A stretch of 64,000 nucleotides of DNA from the NCBI GenBank assembly GCA_030847615.1, contig JAUMIR010000004.1, positions 81,809,001-81,873,000 of the forward strand, given 5' to 3'. This document shows positions 45,671-55,810 of this stretch, piece after piece. The notes beneath the pieces were generated by a model. The model was not told the origin of the DNA and did no database searches. It saw nothing but the letters and a program-made list of their open reading frames with translations. This DNA comes from Gambelia wislizenii (lineage: Eukaryota; Chordata; Lepidosauria; Squamata; Crotaphytidae). The translations under genes and the position numbers were made by a program. Every line of letters starts with the position of its first letter. Within the stretch, counting starts at the first letter, position 1.

Positions 45671-47159
45671 CTCTCCACACAAGTATGGATTTTAAATATG
45701 AAGGTTTTTCCAAGTAGTTTACATATTTTGGAGCCTCATTTCTAGCAATTTAGATCAGGGTAGGACCTGTGCTCACTCACAGACATACGCATATCCCAGA
45801 TGTTGTTGCAAGGCATTTTTCATCACTGGCTGTGCTGACCAAGGTTGCTGGGAGCTAACGCTCAATATCTGAATTCCCACATGATTTTCATCCCTGACCT
45901 AGAATACCTGTACAGCTTTTGTTCAATCAGGTGCCATATTGCCTCAGAGTTCATCTCTCCAGTGCCAGATGGAGGTATACACACACTCTCTCTGAAAGAT
46001 GCTACACTGCTCTAACCACTATGCCCTCTTTCCTCCCCATACACACACTTGTTCTCCATGCGGCTGTGGTGGGGGTGATACAGAAACTGTGAGAAGTATT
46101 GTGGGACACTGGCAAAAACACATATTAAGGCAGTAGTTTTACTCACATGTTGTTTACCTATGATTTAGATCATGTGACCTGAAGACAAGAAATAATTGAA
46201 GCAGGTTTTTTTAAATGATCTGTCAATATGAAGAGAGATTGAGAATGAGAAAATAGCAATGTTATAACTTGAACTTACTGTTCCCTATCATTTTACTACC
46301 ATTAGGGTTTTTTTCAAATATAAAGACACATAAATAACTTGAAAAAAGCAATGAAAGCCCAAAGCAAGCAAAAGTATAATTATTAGATTCTCTCAATTAT
46401 GAAGCTTCTCTTGGAGTTCTGTTAGACAATTGACACTACATAAACCAAAGCCTGAATCCCTGCAGTAATTATTCACTAGGGAAACAAGCTAGAAAGTTTA
46501 GTACATTTGCAGTTGAAAGAAGACAGAGGAAGGAGGCCCTAGCCAGGGGCGTACTTGTTGTACAGGATGCGTGACCCATGGTATCCCCTCATAGAAACTG
46601 ACTGGTCCTTTCTATGTTTCCTGTCACTGTTTTCCTGTTTCTATGGATTACCATAGGAACTGGGATGCTCCTCTTGAACATATATAGAACACTGGGTGGG
46701 GTGGAAGGTGGGAGAGATTTACGTGGATATCATAGATGCCTATTATTCATCCAAGTCTTAGAAGCCATTGTTCCATTAGAAAAGGCAAGTTTTCTGCCAT
46801 CTGACTCATAAAACTCCACAAGGGTATTCTGTCTGAGAGGAGGAGTTCAACTGAATCATTGATCTTTGTTGTACTGCAGATCCTTATTCTGGTTTGCTTC
46901 CTTTTTTATGGGGTGGCATAAGTGGCAGTTGCATATTTGAAAGCCTTCTGAATTAATTAAATCTGCTTCCTTCTGCACTCTGATATTGCTCTTCTACAGA
47001 ATACATGGATAAATGTTGTTAATTATTCTGTAGGTCAGCTTTCCCCAGCATAGTGCCCTTCAGATGTGTTGAACCACATCTCCCATCATCCCCAGACAGC
47101 ATGAGAGTTGTGTTTGAACACATCTTCAGGATGCCAGACTGAGGGTGGCCGATGTATAT
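45671..47159. other. No gene; worn hAT-like palindromes
   Basis: Arms of palindromic relics at about 45795-45900 and 47040-47140 ('cttcagatgtgttgaacc', 'tttgaacacatcttcagg'). 'caggggcgtacttgttgta' at about 46547 resembles a hAT left end without a partner. Confidence 0.4.
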
Positions 47160-47420
47160 TTTGTTAGAGCTGTGGCTCCTCGGTGCCTATGAAAATATTT
47201 GTCAGCTGACACTGAGACCCAGTTTATGACTGATTAAATTCGGAGGGCTGAAGGAGTTACGTTTTTAATTTGACATTGATTGCTATTTGCTCTGGAAAAG
47301 GCCTTTGCTGTTTCCTTCTTATTTATGACATAATCTCAGGGGCCACATGAATATGTACTGCTGACAACGTGTCAACCACAAGATTTGATTCAGCCCCTGA
47401 CTGGGCAATATGGAAAGAGC
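47160..47420. other. Possible conserved noncoding element with palindrome TGTCAGCTGACA
   Basis: A repeat-free stretch with a perfect 12-bp palindrome at 47200-47211 (an E-box CAGCTG flanked by TGTCA/TGACA, the core of MEIS/TGIF sites). Also present are 'tttaatttgacattgattg' and 'tgacaacgtgtcaacc'. The density of binding-site-like words suggests an enhancer. Conservation is not testable here. Confidence 0.25.
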
Positions 47421-48114
47421 CCAATTTCACCCAGGCTATTTAGGAAGTTGTCCAATTTGATTCAGGTCTGGATCTGAAACCCATTTACAAAACTCTGGTC
47501 CTTTGTGACTCTCCACTGATGGTCACTGCAGATGTATGTCAACAATTTTATACAAACTGCAAAACAAGGGTACTTATATTAAATCCAGTTTGTATGTCAG
47601 CACCATGAACGTACAACTTGGGTATAACATGTTTACCATCTGATAGGACTTGATGACAATTCTAGGTGTAGTAGTCTCTTCTGAGAGGCTGACAAATTTC
47701 AGAAAAAATATATGTAGGGAGTGTTGTACAAGTAACCCTTAAATTCAATTTGTTATGAAATGGAATTGCTGATAACGTTTTAATATTTCAGTAGAGCTGA
47801 AATTTGCAGACACAGTCAACATTTCTGAGTAGAAAAAACCTAATGAAGTGTGTGTGTCTCTGTGTGTGTGTGTAAGAGCAGCCTTTATAATATGGTGGCT
47901 TTTCAATTGGGGGTCTACTTGCTATGACCACCTCTGTTTTGTTAGAACAATTTGTACAGTATAATTGTACAATTTCTGGGGAGGACATTCTCTTTGTCAC
48001 AACACCCTCACAAATACATCTGGTGGGAACATAGGAAAGGGCTGCCCATAGGCGCTGGAACTTCCTTCCCAGAGATGCTAGATGGGCACCCTCTTTGTTA
48101 TCTTTCTATAAGCA
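47421..48114. other. No gene recognised
   Basis: Contains a GT microsatellite at about 47848-47873. Nothing else is assignable. Confidence 0.4.
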
Positions 48115-48338
48115 GGGGGGTTTCCACACTACACAATTATGGCAGTATGATTTCACTTTAACTGCCATGTCAACATCTTATGGAATCCTAGAATTGGCCA
48201 TTTAAGGAGGGAAATTTAGAATTCTCATCCAGAGAGTCCAAGTGCCTCACCAGACTACAAACCCCAGAATTCCTTAGAAAGCCCTGTACACATAGCAATT
48301 ATAGTGGAATCAGTGTGCTATAATGTTGTGTGAAGGGG
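48115..48338. mobile_element. Family D-like palindromic DNA transposon
   Basis: Termini 'ttccacactacacaattat' and 'tataatgttgtgtgaagggg' are inverted repeats. Inner arms include 'ttatggaatcctagaattgg' and 'actacaaaccccagaattcc', like D elements, but the ends differ, so this is a sister subfamily. Confidence 0.65.
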
Positions 48339-48429
48339 CTGCTGGAGAAGACTTGTTTTGATTTGGTGGACATTTGAGGACTGATTGCTTGTGGGGAAAC
48401 AGCCTTTAATAATATGGTGTTTTGTCTAT

Positions 48430-48983
48430 GGAGATTGTCAGCTGAGCCTCTAAAACATTTCTGTCTCACAGTATTTTCTGTCCCACAGTATTATCAGCAC
48501 AATAACCCTTTTTATCACATGTTGCTGTAATAATGAGAAAAAGCAGCCCCGAAGTTATGGGAGCACAACTACCAATACTGTTTACTTCTGTCCTTGTGGG
48601 TGCATGTGATCTTGGTGGTGCTCATAAGAATATGCAAGCATGCTTAAAAGTCTAAAAACACCTAAATGAACAAACAAAATGAACACACAAGCACTGAAAC
48701 ACACTTAAAAACTTGCCACCAAAACAGGAACGTTCATAAAAAGAGCGTCCGGTACCTATTTTTCACATTCTCACCCAGAAGCGTTCTGGCAGGGACCGCC
48801 CATTGACACTGTAATCACTAGCAATTCTGCAACAAAAATGTCACAGCAGATCAATTCATGGCTTGGATTGTCAATAAGAAAGAGTGCCTTACTAACAACA
48901 GCATCATACTGTGCAAAATGGGTGCCTTTTCACATTCTTTTGATATTGTTATCATGCCATATTTGCCACGTCTGACAATCTCC
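48430..48983 (+). mobile_element. Family B non-autonomous DNA transposon, 554 bp
   Basis: Ends GGAGATTGTCAG and CTGACAATCTCC; TAT on both sides (48427-48429, 48984-48986). Internal blocks 'gcgttctggcagggaccgcc' and 'aaagagcgtccggtacct' align with other B copies; the splice-donor position is AGGTACC on the minus strand. No ORF of note. Confidence 0.8.
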
Positions 48984-48986
48984 TAT

Positions 48987-50029
48987 ATGTGTTGTTATTC
49001 TTTTTAATGGGCAGGTTTTCGATTGCTTTTAATTCTATAGATAGTTTAATTATATATTAATTTTTGTATGATGTGTACTTCTAGCTATACCATCTTTCAT
49101 CTTTTGCAAACTGCCTTGAGTCTCAGGACTGGAAAACAGTGGCAATAAAATAAATATAATGATAATATAAAAATGACATACCCCAGAGGTGCCATGAGGA
49201 AAGAAACCTACATCCCTTCAGAAAGATAGGTTCAGAGGGGGTTGTGCTAGGCACCTTTAATCTGATTTTTTTAGGGTACTTAAAGGGGATCTCCCTTGCC
49301 ATTTTTGTGGAAAATCTGCATACATGTTGTAGAAGTGTTGTGAAGTACATAATCTGTAAGAATTCAGAAGGAAGGCCACAAGAGCTAGGGAATTAAGATA
49401 AATGAAAAAGTTTTATTTGCGTGTGTTTATTTAATTGTTGTTTTTTGCTTAGAGGATAGCATAAAAGTCACAGAAACTTTTAAGTGTTTTATCCTTGGTA
49501 GAATGGGCAGGAGTAAATTTTATTGAGAAAATGCACGAAGGAGTGCTGGTGAAACTACTGTATTTTGTACAGTGCAAGAAAGTCCTTCAAGGAGAGTGTG
49601 GTTTTAACAAGAAATCCCCCTCCTTTATGGACAAGTTCTTGAGTTTTAGTTGTGTGTCAGTGTTATAGAACTCACAGGGAAAGGAGGCAGGAGAGCTGGC
49701 AAGATTAGTTCTCTCCTTCTTGCTCCCCACCCTCCATGCTTCACCAGCAGCTGCTGGCTTTCATGTCAGTAGGGCAGTGTAACAGCTCTGGCTTTTAGTC
49801 CAAACTAAGAGGAGCCTCTCCTGGTGCTGGATCTGTTTGGGGGAGTGGGTTCAGCACCTTGGATAGCTCCTTGATAAAGTTCTTACTAAAAACTAGAATG
49901 GATTCACTGCCTCACTGCCAAGGAAGCTGCCAGTGCTATGCTCTCTGGTTGCCTGGAATGCATGAGTGATCCCTGTTATAAGCTGTGGACAAGCACCACC
50001 TTTAGCAGACACACACAAAATGCAGTGAA
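48987..50029. other. No gene recognised
   Basis: No element ends or coding sequence recognised before the CR1 element begins. Confidence 0.4.
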
Positions 50030-52657
50030 GCAAAGGAGCAGCCCCTCCAATAAGTTCCTTCTGTACCTCTCCCCAAAGGAGATAAAAATTAAAGGGGAGG
50101 GAAAAAACAGGGATGTTATTGTGGGACTCTACTACAGACCCCCAAGTCAGACGGAGGAATTGGATGATGCCTTTCTAGAACAGATGAACACACATGCAGA
50201 AAGGAGAGATGTAGTAGTGATGGGTGACTTCAACTATCCTGATATTTGCCGGCAATCTAACTCAACCAAAACTTCAAGGTCTAGCAAATTCCTTACTTGC
50301 CTGGAAGACAATTTCATGGTCCAAAAGGTGGAAGAGGCAACAAGGGGGTCAGCTATTTTAGATCTGATCCTAACCAACAGAGATGACCAGGTTAATGGGG
50401 CGCAAGTGGTGGGATCCTTAGGTGAGAGTGATCAAGTTCTCCTGGAGTTTGTTATACAATGTAAAGGAGAAGCCAGGCATAGACAGACACGCATTCTTGA
50501 CTTTAGGAGAGCTGATTTCAATAAACTCAGGGAAATACTGGGGTGATCCCATGGTCAGGAATACTAAAAGAGAAGAGACCTCAAGACGGATGGGACTTTC
50601 TCAAAAGGGAGATAGATACTGAAGGCACAATTTCAAACAGTACCATTGAGGAAGAAAAATGGGAGGTGTCTCAAGAAACCAGGTTGGATGACTAAAGAAC
50701 TTTCAACGGAGCTAAGTTTTAAACGGAACATGTATAGGAAATGGAAAAAGGGGGAAATCACCAAAGAAGAATTCAAACAGATAGTGAACATATGTAGGAG
50801 TAAAGTCAGAAAAGCTAAAGCGCAGAATGAGCTCAGGCTTGCTAGGGAGATTAAGAACAATAAAAAGGTTTTTTTGGGGTATGTCTGCAGCAAAAGGAGG
50901 AAGAAGGAAATAATAGGGCCACTACGTGGAGAAGATGGCAAAATGCTAACAGGGGAGAGAGAAAAGGCAGAATTACTCAACACCTTCTTTGCCTCAGTGT
51001 TTTCGGAAAAGGAAAAGGGGGAACAACCTGAGGAGAATGGAACAGAGGACACAATAGGGGAAATCCAGCTCAGAATAAGCAAAGAGGTAGTACAGGAATA
51101 CCTTCTTAATCTAAATGAATTTAAATCTCCAGGACCAGATGAACTACATCCAAGAGTATTAAAAGAGCTGGCAAATGTGATCTCAGAGCCATTGGCAATA
51201 ATATTTGAGAACTCTTGGAGAACAGAAGTCCCAGCAGACTGGAGGAGGGCAAACGTTGTCCCCATCTTCAAAAAGGGGAAAAAAGAGGATCCCAACAATT
51301 ATCGTCCAGTTGGTCTGACATCAATACCAGGGAAGATTCTAGAGCAGATCATTAAACAGAGAGTCTGTGAACATTTAGAAGGCAATGCCATAATCACAAA
51401 AAGTCAACATGGGTTTCAGAGAAACAAGTCATGCCAGACTAATCTGATCTCTTTTTTTGATAAAGTTACCAGCTTGGTAGATGAAGGGAACGCTGTGGAT
51501 ATCGCATACCTTGATTTCAGTAAGGCCTTTGACAAGGTTACCCATGACATTCTTGCAAACAAGCTTGTAAAATGTGGGCTAGACAAGTTAACTATTCAAT
51601 GGATTTGTAATTGGTTAACCGGCCGAACCCAAAGGGTGCTCAGCAGTGGCTCCTCTTCGTCTTGGAAAGATGTGACCAGTGGGGTGCCACAGGGTTCTGT
51701 CCTGGGCCCAGTGCTATTCAACATCTTTATCAATGACTTGGATGAGGGAATTAGGGGCACACTTATCAAATTTGCAGATGACACCAAATTAGGAGGAGTA
51801 GCTAATACCCTAGAGGACAGGATCAAAATTCAGAATGACCTGGATAGACTGGAGAGCTGGGCCAAAGCTAACAAAATGAAATTCAATATGGAGAAATGTA
51901 TAGTACTGCACTTAGGGCGGAAAAATGAAATGCATAGATATAGGATGGGAGAGACCTGACTGAACAAGACTATGTGCAAAAGGGATCTAGGAGTCCTAGT
52001 ATACCACAAGTTAAACATGAGTCAACAGTGTTATGCGGCAGCTAAAAACGCCAATGCGATTTTGGGCTGTATCAATAGAAGTATAGTGTCTAGATCAAGG
52101 GAAGTAATAGTGCCACTCTATTCTGCCTTGGTCAGACCTCACCTAGAATACTGTGTCCAGTTCTGGGCAGCACAATTCAAAAAGGATATTGACAAATTGG
52201 AGCATGTCCAGAGAAGGGCAACTAAAATGGTGAAAGGACTGGAAACCATGCCTTATGAGGAGAGACTTAGGGAGCTGGGTATGTTTAGCCTGGAAAAAAG
52301 ACGGTTAAGAGGCGATATGATAGCCCTGTTTAAGTATTTGAAGGGATGTCACGCTGAGGATGGAGCAGGCTTGTTTTCTGCTGCTCCAGAGACTGGAACA
52401 CAGAGCAATGGATGCAAGCTCCAGGAACAGAGATTCTACCTCAACATTAGGAGGAACTTTTTGACAGTAAGAGCTGTTCAGCAGTGGAACACACTCCCTC
52501 GGAGTGTGGTGGGGTCTCCTTCCTTGGAGGTCTTTAAACAGAGGCTGGATGGCCATCTGTCGGGGATGCTTTGATCGTGATTTCCTGCGTGGCAGGGGGT
52601 TGGACTGGATGGCCCTCGTGGTCTCTTCCAACTCTGCAATTCTATGATTCTATGAAA
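50030..52657 (+). mobile_element. CR1 LINE, 5'-truncated, young-looking
   Basis: Runs from within the APE endonuclease through the reverse transcriptase to the diagnostic CR1 3' end: GGGTTGGACTGGATGGCCCT, GGTCTCTTCCAACTCT, ATTCTATGATTCTATG at about 52640-52657. The precise 5' edge is uncertain within about 60 bp. No target duplication is expected for CR1. Confidence 0.9.
50082..52574 (+). pseudogene. CR1 endonuclease/reverse-transcriptase ORF, few lesions
   Basis: Endonuclease part: VIVGLYYRPPSQTEELDDAF, VVVMGDFNYPDICR, SAILDLILTNRDDQ, ILDFRRADFNKLRE. Indels between about 50540 and 50650 break the frame. The polymerase then reads openly from 50646: [142 protein letters not shown] (FADD 51771-51782). 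One TGA at 51957-51959 falls where the sister copy has a tryptophan. The same frame continues 51972-52574 with [17 protein letters not shown] and a terminal [16 protein letters not shown]. Confidence 0.88.
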
Positions 52658-52739
52658 GTACTGTGATTGGAAATGGAAAGGAGAGCCCTGGTAAAGGACT
52701 GTTGTTGACTGAGGCTATTAGAAGGAGCATACCACTCAC

Positions 52740-53260
52740 TATGACAGCTTCATAGGCTACCCCTCTATTTCCAGCTGTAACTGATTATGACCTATAAAGC
52801 CATATATGACTTGGGTCTAGGCCAGTGGTGTCCAGACTTTGGCCCTCCAGGTGTTTTGGACTCCAGCTCCCAGAAACCTGAGCCAGCTGGTCCAATGGTC
52901 AGGAATTCTGGGAGCTATAGTCCAAAACACCTGGAGGGCCAAAGGTTGGACACCACAGGCTAGGCAATCTGAAGGTCCATATCCACCATCCTGCCCAGTC
53001 TCTGAAATCTCTGGGGAATCCTTTCTCTCGGTCATGCCATGCACACACCCCAAGCCAATTTGATAGGGACCAGAGGAAGGACTTTCTTGGTGGCTGTTCT
53101 CGGGTTACAAAACTCCTTCCAATAGAAGCTAGATTGGCCCCCTTCCTGTTGTCCTTTTACTGGCAGGCAAAGGTCCTTTTATTAAGGCAGGCTTTGGGCA
53201 ACTGACCACTTGCTGAACAAGGGACATTTTACCAGGTGGGTGCTATGTTTTGTTTTGTTT
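52740..53260 (+). mobile_element. L2-like LINE C-terminal fragment interrupted by a hAT MITE
   Basis: Flanking pieces 'gacctataaagccatatatg' and 'cttccaatagaagctagat', 'cttttattaaggcaggcttt' correspond, diverged, to the YKALYDLG … LP.EARLAPFLLSF … LLLRQAF region of L2-type ORF2. The reading is disrupted in several places. A family F MITE splits it at 52823-52957. Confidence 0.6.
52823..52957. mobile_element. Family F hAT MITE, 135 bp, highly palindromic
   Basis: Starts CAGTGGTGTCCAGACTTTGG and ends CCAAAGGTTGGACACCACA. Inner arms 'ccctccaggtgttttggact' and 'agtccaaaacacctggaggg' pair almost perfectly. Flanks GTCTAGGC (52815-52822) and GGCTAGGC (52958-52965) match at 7 of 8 positions. Confidence 0.8.
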
Positions 53261-53761
53261 TTTACTGATATATCTTAAATTATGGTTGGCACCCTGTTAG
53301 GCAGTTCTGATATCATAAACTAGACTTCCGACCTCATAACTGTTTCATGTTCATATTTATGATTGTAGCACCATTCTCACAACCACAAGTGCCCCTAAAA
53401 GCCACCTTGAAAGACATGCAGGCATACTGAGTGAAAGATTTCTGTGGCACTGGCAAGAGGGGTGCCGAAGGGTGATCTGTTCATCCCCCTCCACCAGCAA
53501 GCTATGTTGCGATGAATGAGGAGCTGTTACAGAACCCCACAGAGGTCCCTGCTTCAGCTTGTTGCAATGTGGCTCACTGGTAAACCAGGCCAAGGGTACA
53601 CTTACTAGGGCCTGGAGCTCAGAGGTTGGGCAACCCAGATTACAATCCCCTTGCAGAGTAAACAGGCACTGCTGGTAGAATCTAGAGGGCACAGATCTCT
53701 GGGAGTAAATGTGCAGTTTCCCTATCTGCAACCTGGTGCCTTCACGTTCGTTTGAGACTAC
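53261..53761. other. No gene recognised
   Basis: A 206-codon minus-strand open frame spans this region and the start of a family A copy. It has no recognisable domain and is judged fortuitous. Confidence 0.4.
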
Positions 53762-54235
53762 GGGTTTATCTAAATGCTGAAAATACTCCTCACAGAATGC
53801 GAGGAGAATATGACCTGTCTTAATGGCATCTCGCATCATGTCACCACATTCAGAAGGAGGGGGGCTAAATACCCCATATACTCCACAAGTTTTAAAAAAC
53901 AGCAGGGGGAATGTATATTCCCACTCGTTGGGACAAGCAGTTTGATTTGATTTGCTAAGGCAAGTGCCTGGAACCACTAAGGCAGGTGCCTGGAACCACC
54001 ATATTTTATTTTATTTGCCTTATCAAGCAATAAAATGGGGTTTGCGGGGGGTTTTTTCTGTTAAGGCAAAATATTGCACTTTCTTACCTTAGATATGTTT
54101 TTAAAAAATACTGCTCAGCAGCAGCAACTGGTGAGAATAAAAATGCAAGTAATTCACTCATGGCTGCCATCTTGATTTGCAGGCATGCCCATTTGCATAG
54201 CAAACATGGATAGCATTGCATGCCTGTAATCTACC
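53762..54235 (-). mobile_element. Family A non-autonomous DNA transposon, copy 5, right end lost
   Basis: Left end GGGTTTATCTAAATGC. It follows copy 1 and copy 4 through 'aaggcaagtgcctggaacc' (here duplicated in tandem) and 'gcaggcatgcccatttgc', then stops short of the expected right terminus. The minus-strand frame FSPPPSECGDMM…FCEEYFQHLDKP is open. Confidence 0.7.
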
Positions 54236-55406
54236 TATCCACCCTCCCCAGTGGCGGACTGGGTCTAAAAATATTGGTTTCTAGGAGACAAAGGGGGCTC
54301 ACCCACAACTATAAGGCTCTCATTTAATTGTTATAAGAAATAAATAAAATGTTCAAAAAATACATAAGTGGCAAAAAAGTTCAATTAATTTTTTGAGTGA
54401 AATAAATGTATGTTTTTTAGCAATTACAATGTACATATATTGTACATATTACTGGCAGCATCAGTCCCACAAAATGGCTAATATATAGATACTAACATAT
54501 AACCACTACTGGCTGCCTTGGCCTGCTTCTCCTCAGCCATCTCAGGAAGGAAGGAAGGAAAGAGGGCATGAGGGGAGGAGTCCGTACCCCTCAGCGTGTG
54601 CAGAGCACCTCAAGATGATGACCCTGCCCCGTCCAACTGGAGACTCCTGTGGCGGCGATCCCGGAAGCTCTTCCCTCTCTTTCCTGTTTCTCTTCCGGTT
54701 CTGCCACAGCTTCTGAAAGGGTCATAAAGCTCTTCATGCCACACCCCCTTTCCACACATACACATTCCTCCCCTTTTCCTGAGCGCCACCACCCAGAGGA
54801 TGAGGGCAGTCCTAAAGTGGAGCACTCTCACAGGCGCTCCCCCTGAACTTCCAGCTTGTGCTGGGAACTGCCCCATCTGTGTGCCTGCACAGAGGTGCGG
54901 ATGGGAAACCCTGATCATGCAGGGTGGTCTCAAACAGCTTTACTCAGAAGAACGAGCCACCATACTTGAGGGGGCTGCAGCAGCCCCACTGGTTTCACTA
55001 CTTGTCCCTGGGAGCAATCCCACTAAAGTACTTTGGGAATTACTCCTAAGTAAACTTTCCCCAGAGGGTGAGGGATTGCAGTGAACCACATCCACATGCC
55101 CATTTTGGGCTGTCCATCCCCGAACTCATTCCTCAGTGGCATGTGTGAATGAGTCTAGGTGAGAGCCCTGGATCTTCTTCACCTGGGGAGGGGGAGTGCG
55201 GAACAGACCACACTACCATGTCTGACTGTAAATATCAGTCATGAGTTTACCTGTATGTGATGGAACCATAGTCCACTTCTAGCAATTTTGCATGTTTACA
55301 CAGGCCCCCCATAAAAGATATTTAGGTCTTGGCCTAGGCAAAGCACTGCAGGATGGATAAGGACAGACAAACATAGAGGGTTATGGGAATGACAGAAGCA
55401 GACTGA
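54236..55406. other. Possible hAT left end at 54.25 kb; otherwise unassigned
   Basis: 'cagtggcggactgggtc' at about 54250 resembles a hAT terminus, with no matching right end found. 54540-54560 has GGAA repeats. A GC-richer patch at 54.57-55.08 kb has overlapping ORFs on both strands without recognised domains. Confidence 0.35.
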
Positions 55407-55629
55407 GGGTGTATCTACACTGCAGAAATAATGCAGTTTGACACCGCTTTAAGTGTTATAGTTCCATCATATGAAATCCTGGGGTTTCTAGTTTTACAAG
55501 GTCTTTAGCCTTCTGTGCCAAAGAGTGCTGGTGCTTTATCAAACTACAAATCCTAGAATCCCACAGGAAGGAGCCATGGCAAATAATCCAGTTTCAAACT
55601 GGATTACTTGTGTAGTCTGGATTTGGCCC
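55407..55629. mobile_element. Family D palindromic DNA transposon
   Basis: GGGTGTATCTACACTGCAG start, 'aataatgcagtttgacacc' then 'gaaatcctggggtttctag', the inverted 'actacaaatcctagaatccc' and the end 'tgtgtagtctggatttggccc'. The same arrangement recurs at 58.5 kb and, partially, at 1 bp. Confidence 0.7.
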
Positions 55630-55810
55630 AAGAGAGCCAAGATAATATTGGAGAAGGGAAAGAGAAGAGCCAAGAGTACAAGCTGGAGGATGAAAGAGAA
55701 GAGATCAGAGAGAAGAGGGAAAAGCCAGAGAGGCCATGCAAGTAAGGAAAGATGGAAGTACATGGACAGGTATAAGAGAGCCTGGGTTGAAGGAGAGGAA
55801 AAAGGATGGT
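55630..55810 (+). repeat. Purine-rich (GA) low-complexity tract
   Basis: About 180 bases almost entirely A and G on the plus strand. It generates Lys/Arg/Glu-rich open frames with no biological meaning evident. Confidence 0.7.

Noticed and set aside
50633..51298. 221-codon minus-strand frame
   Set aside because: It is the antisense shadow of the CR1 polymerase ORF.
53357..53977. 206-codon minus-strand frame
   Set aside because: Half of it is a family A transposon and the rest has no recognisable domain; treated as chance.
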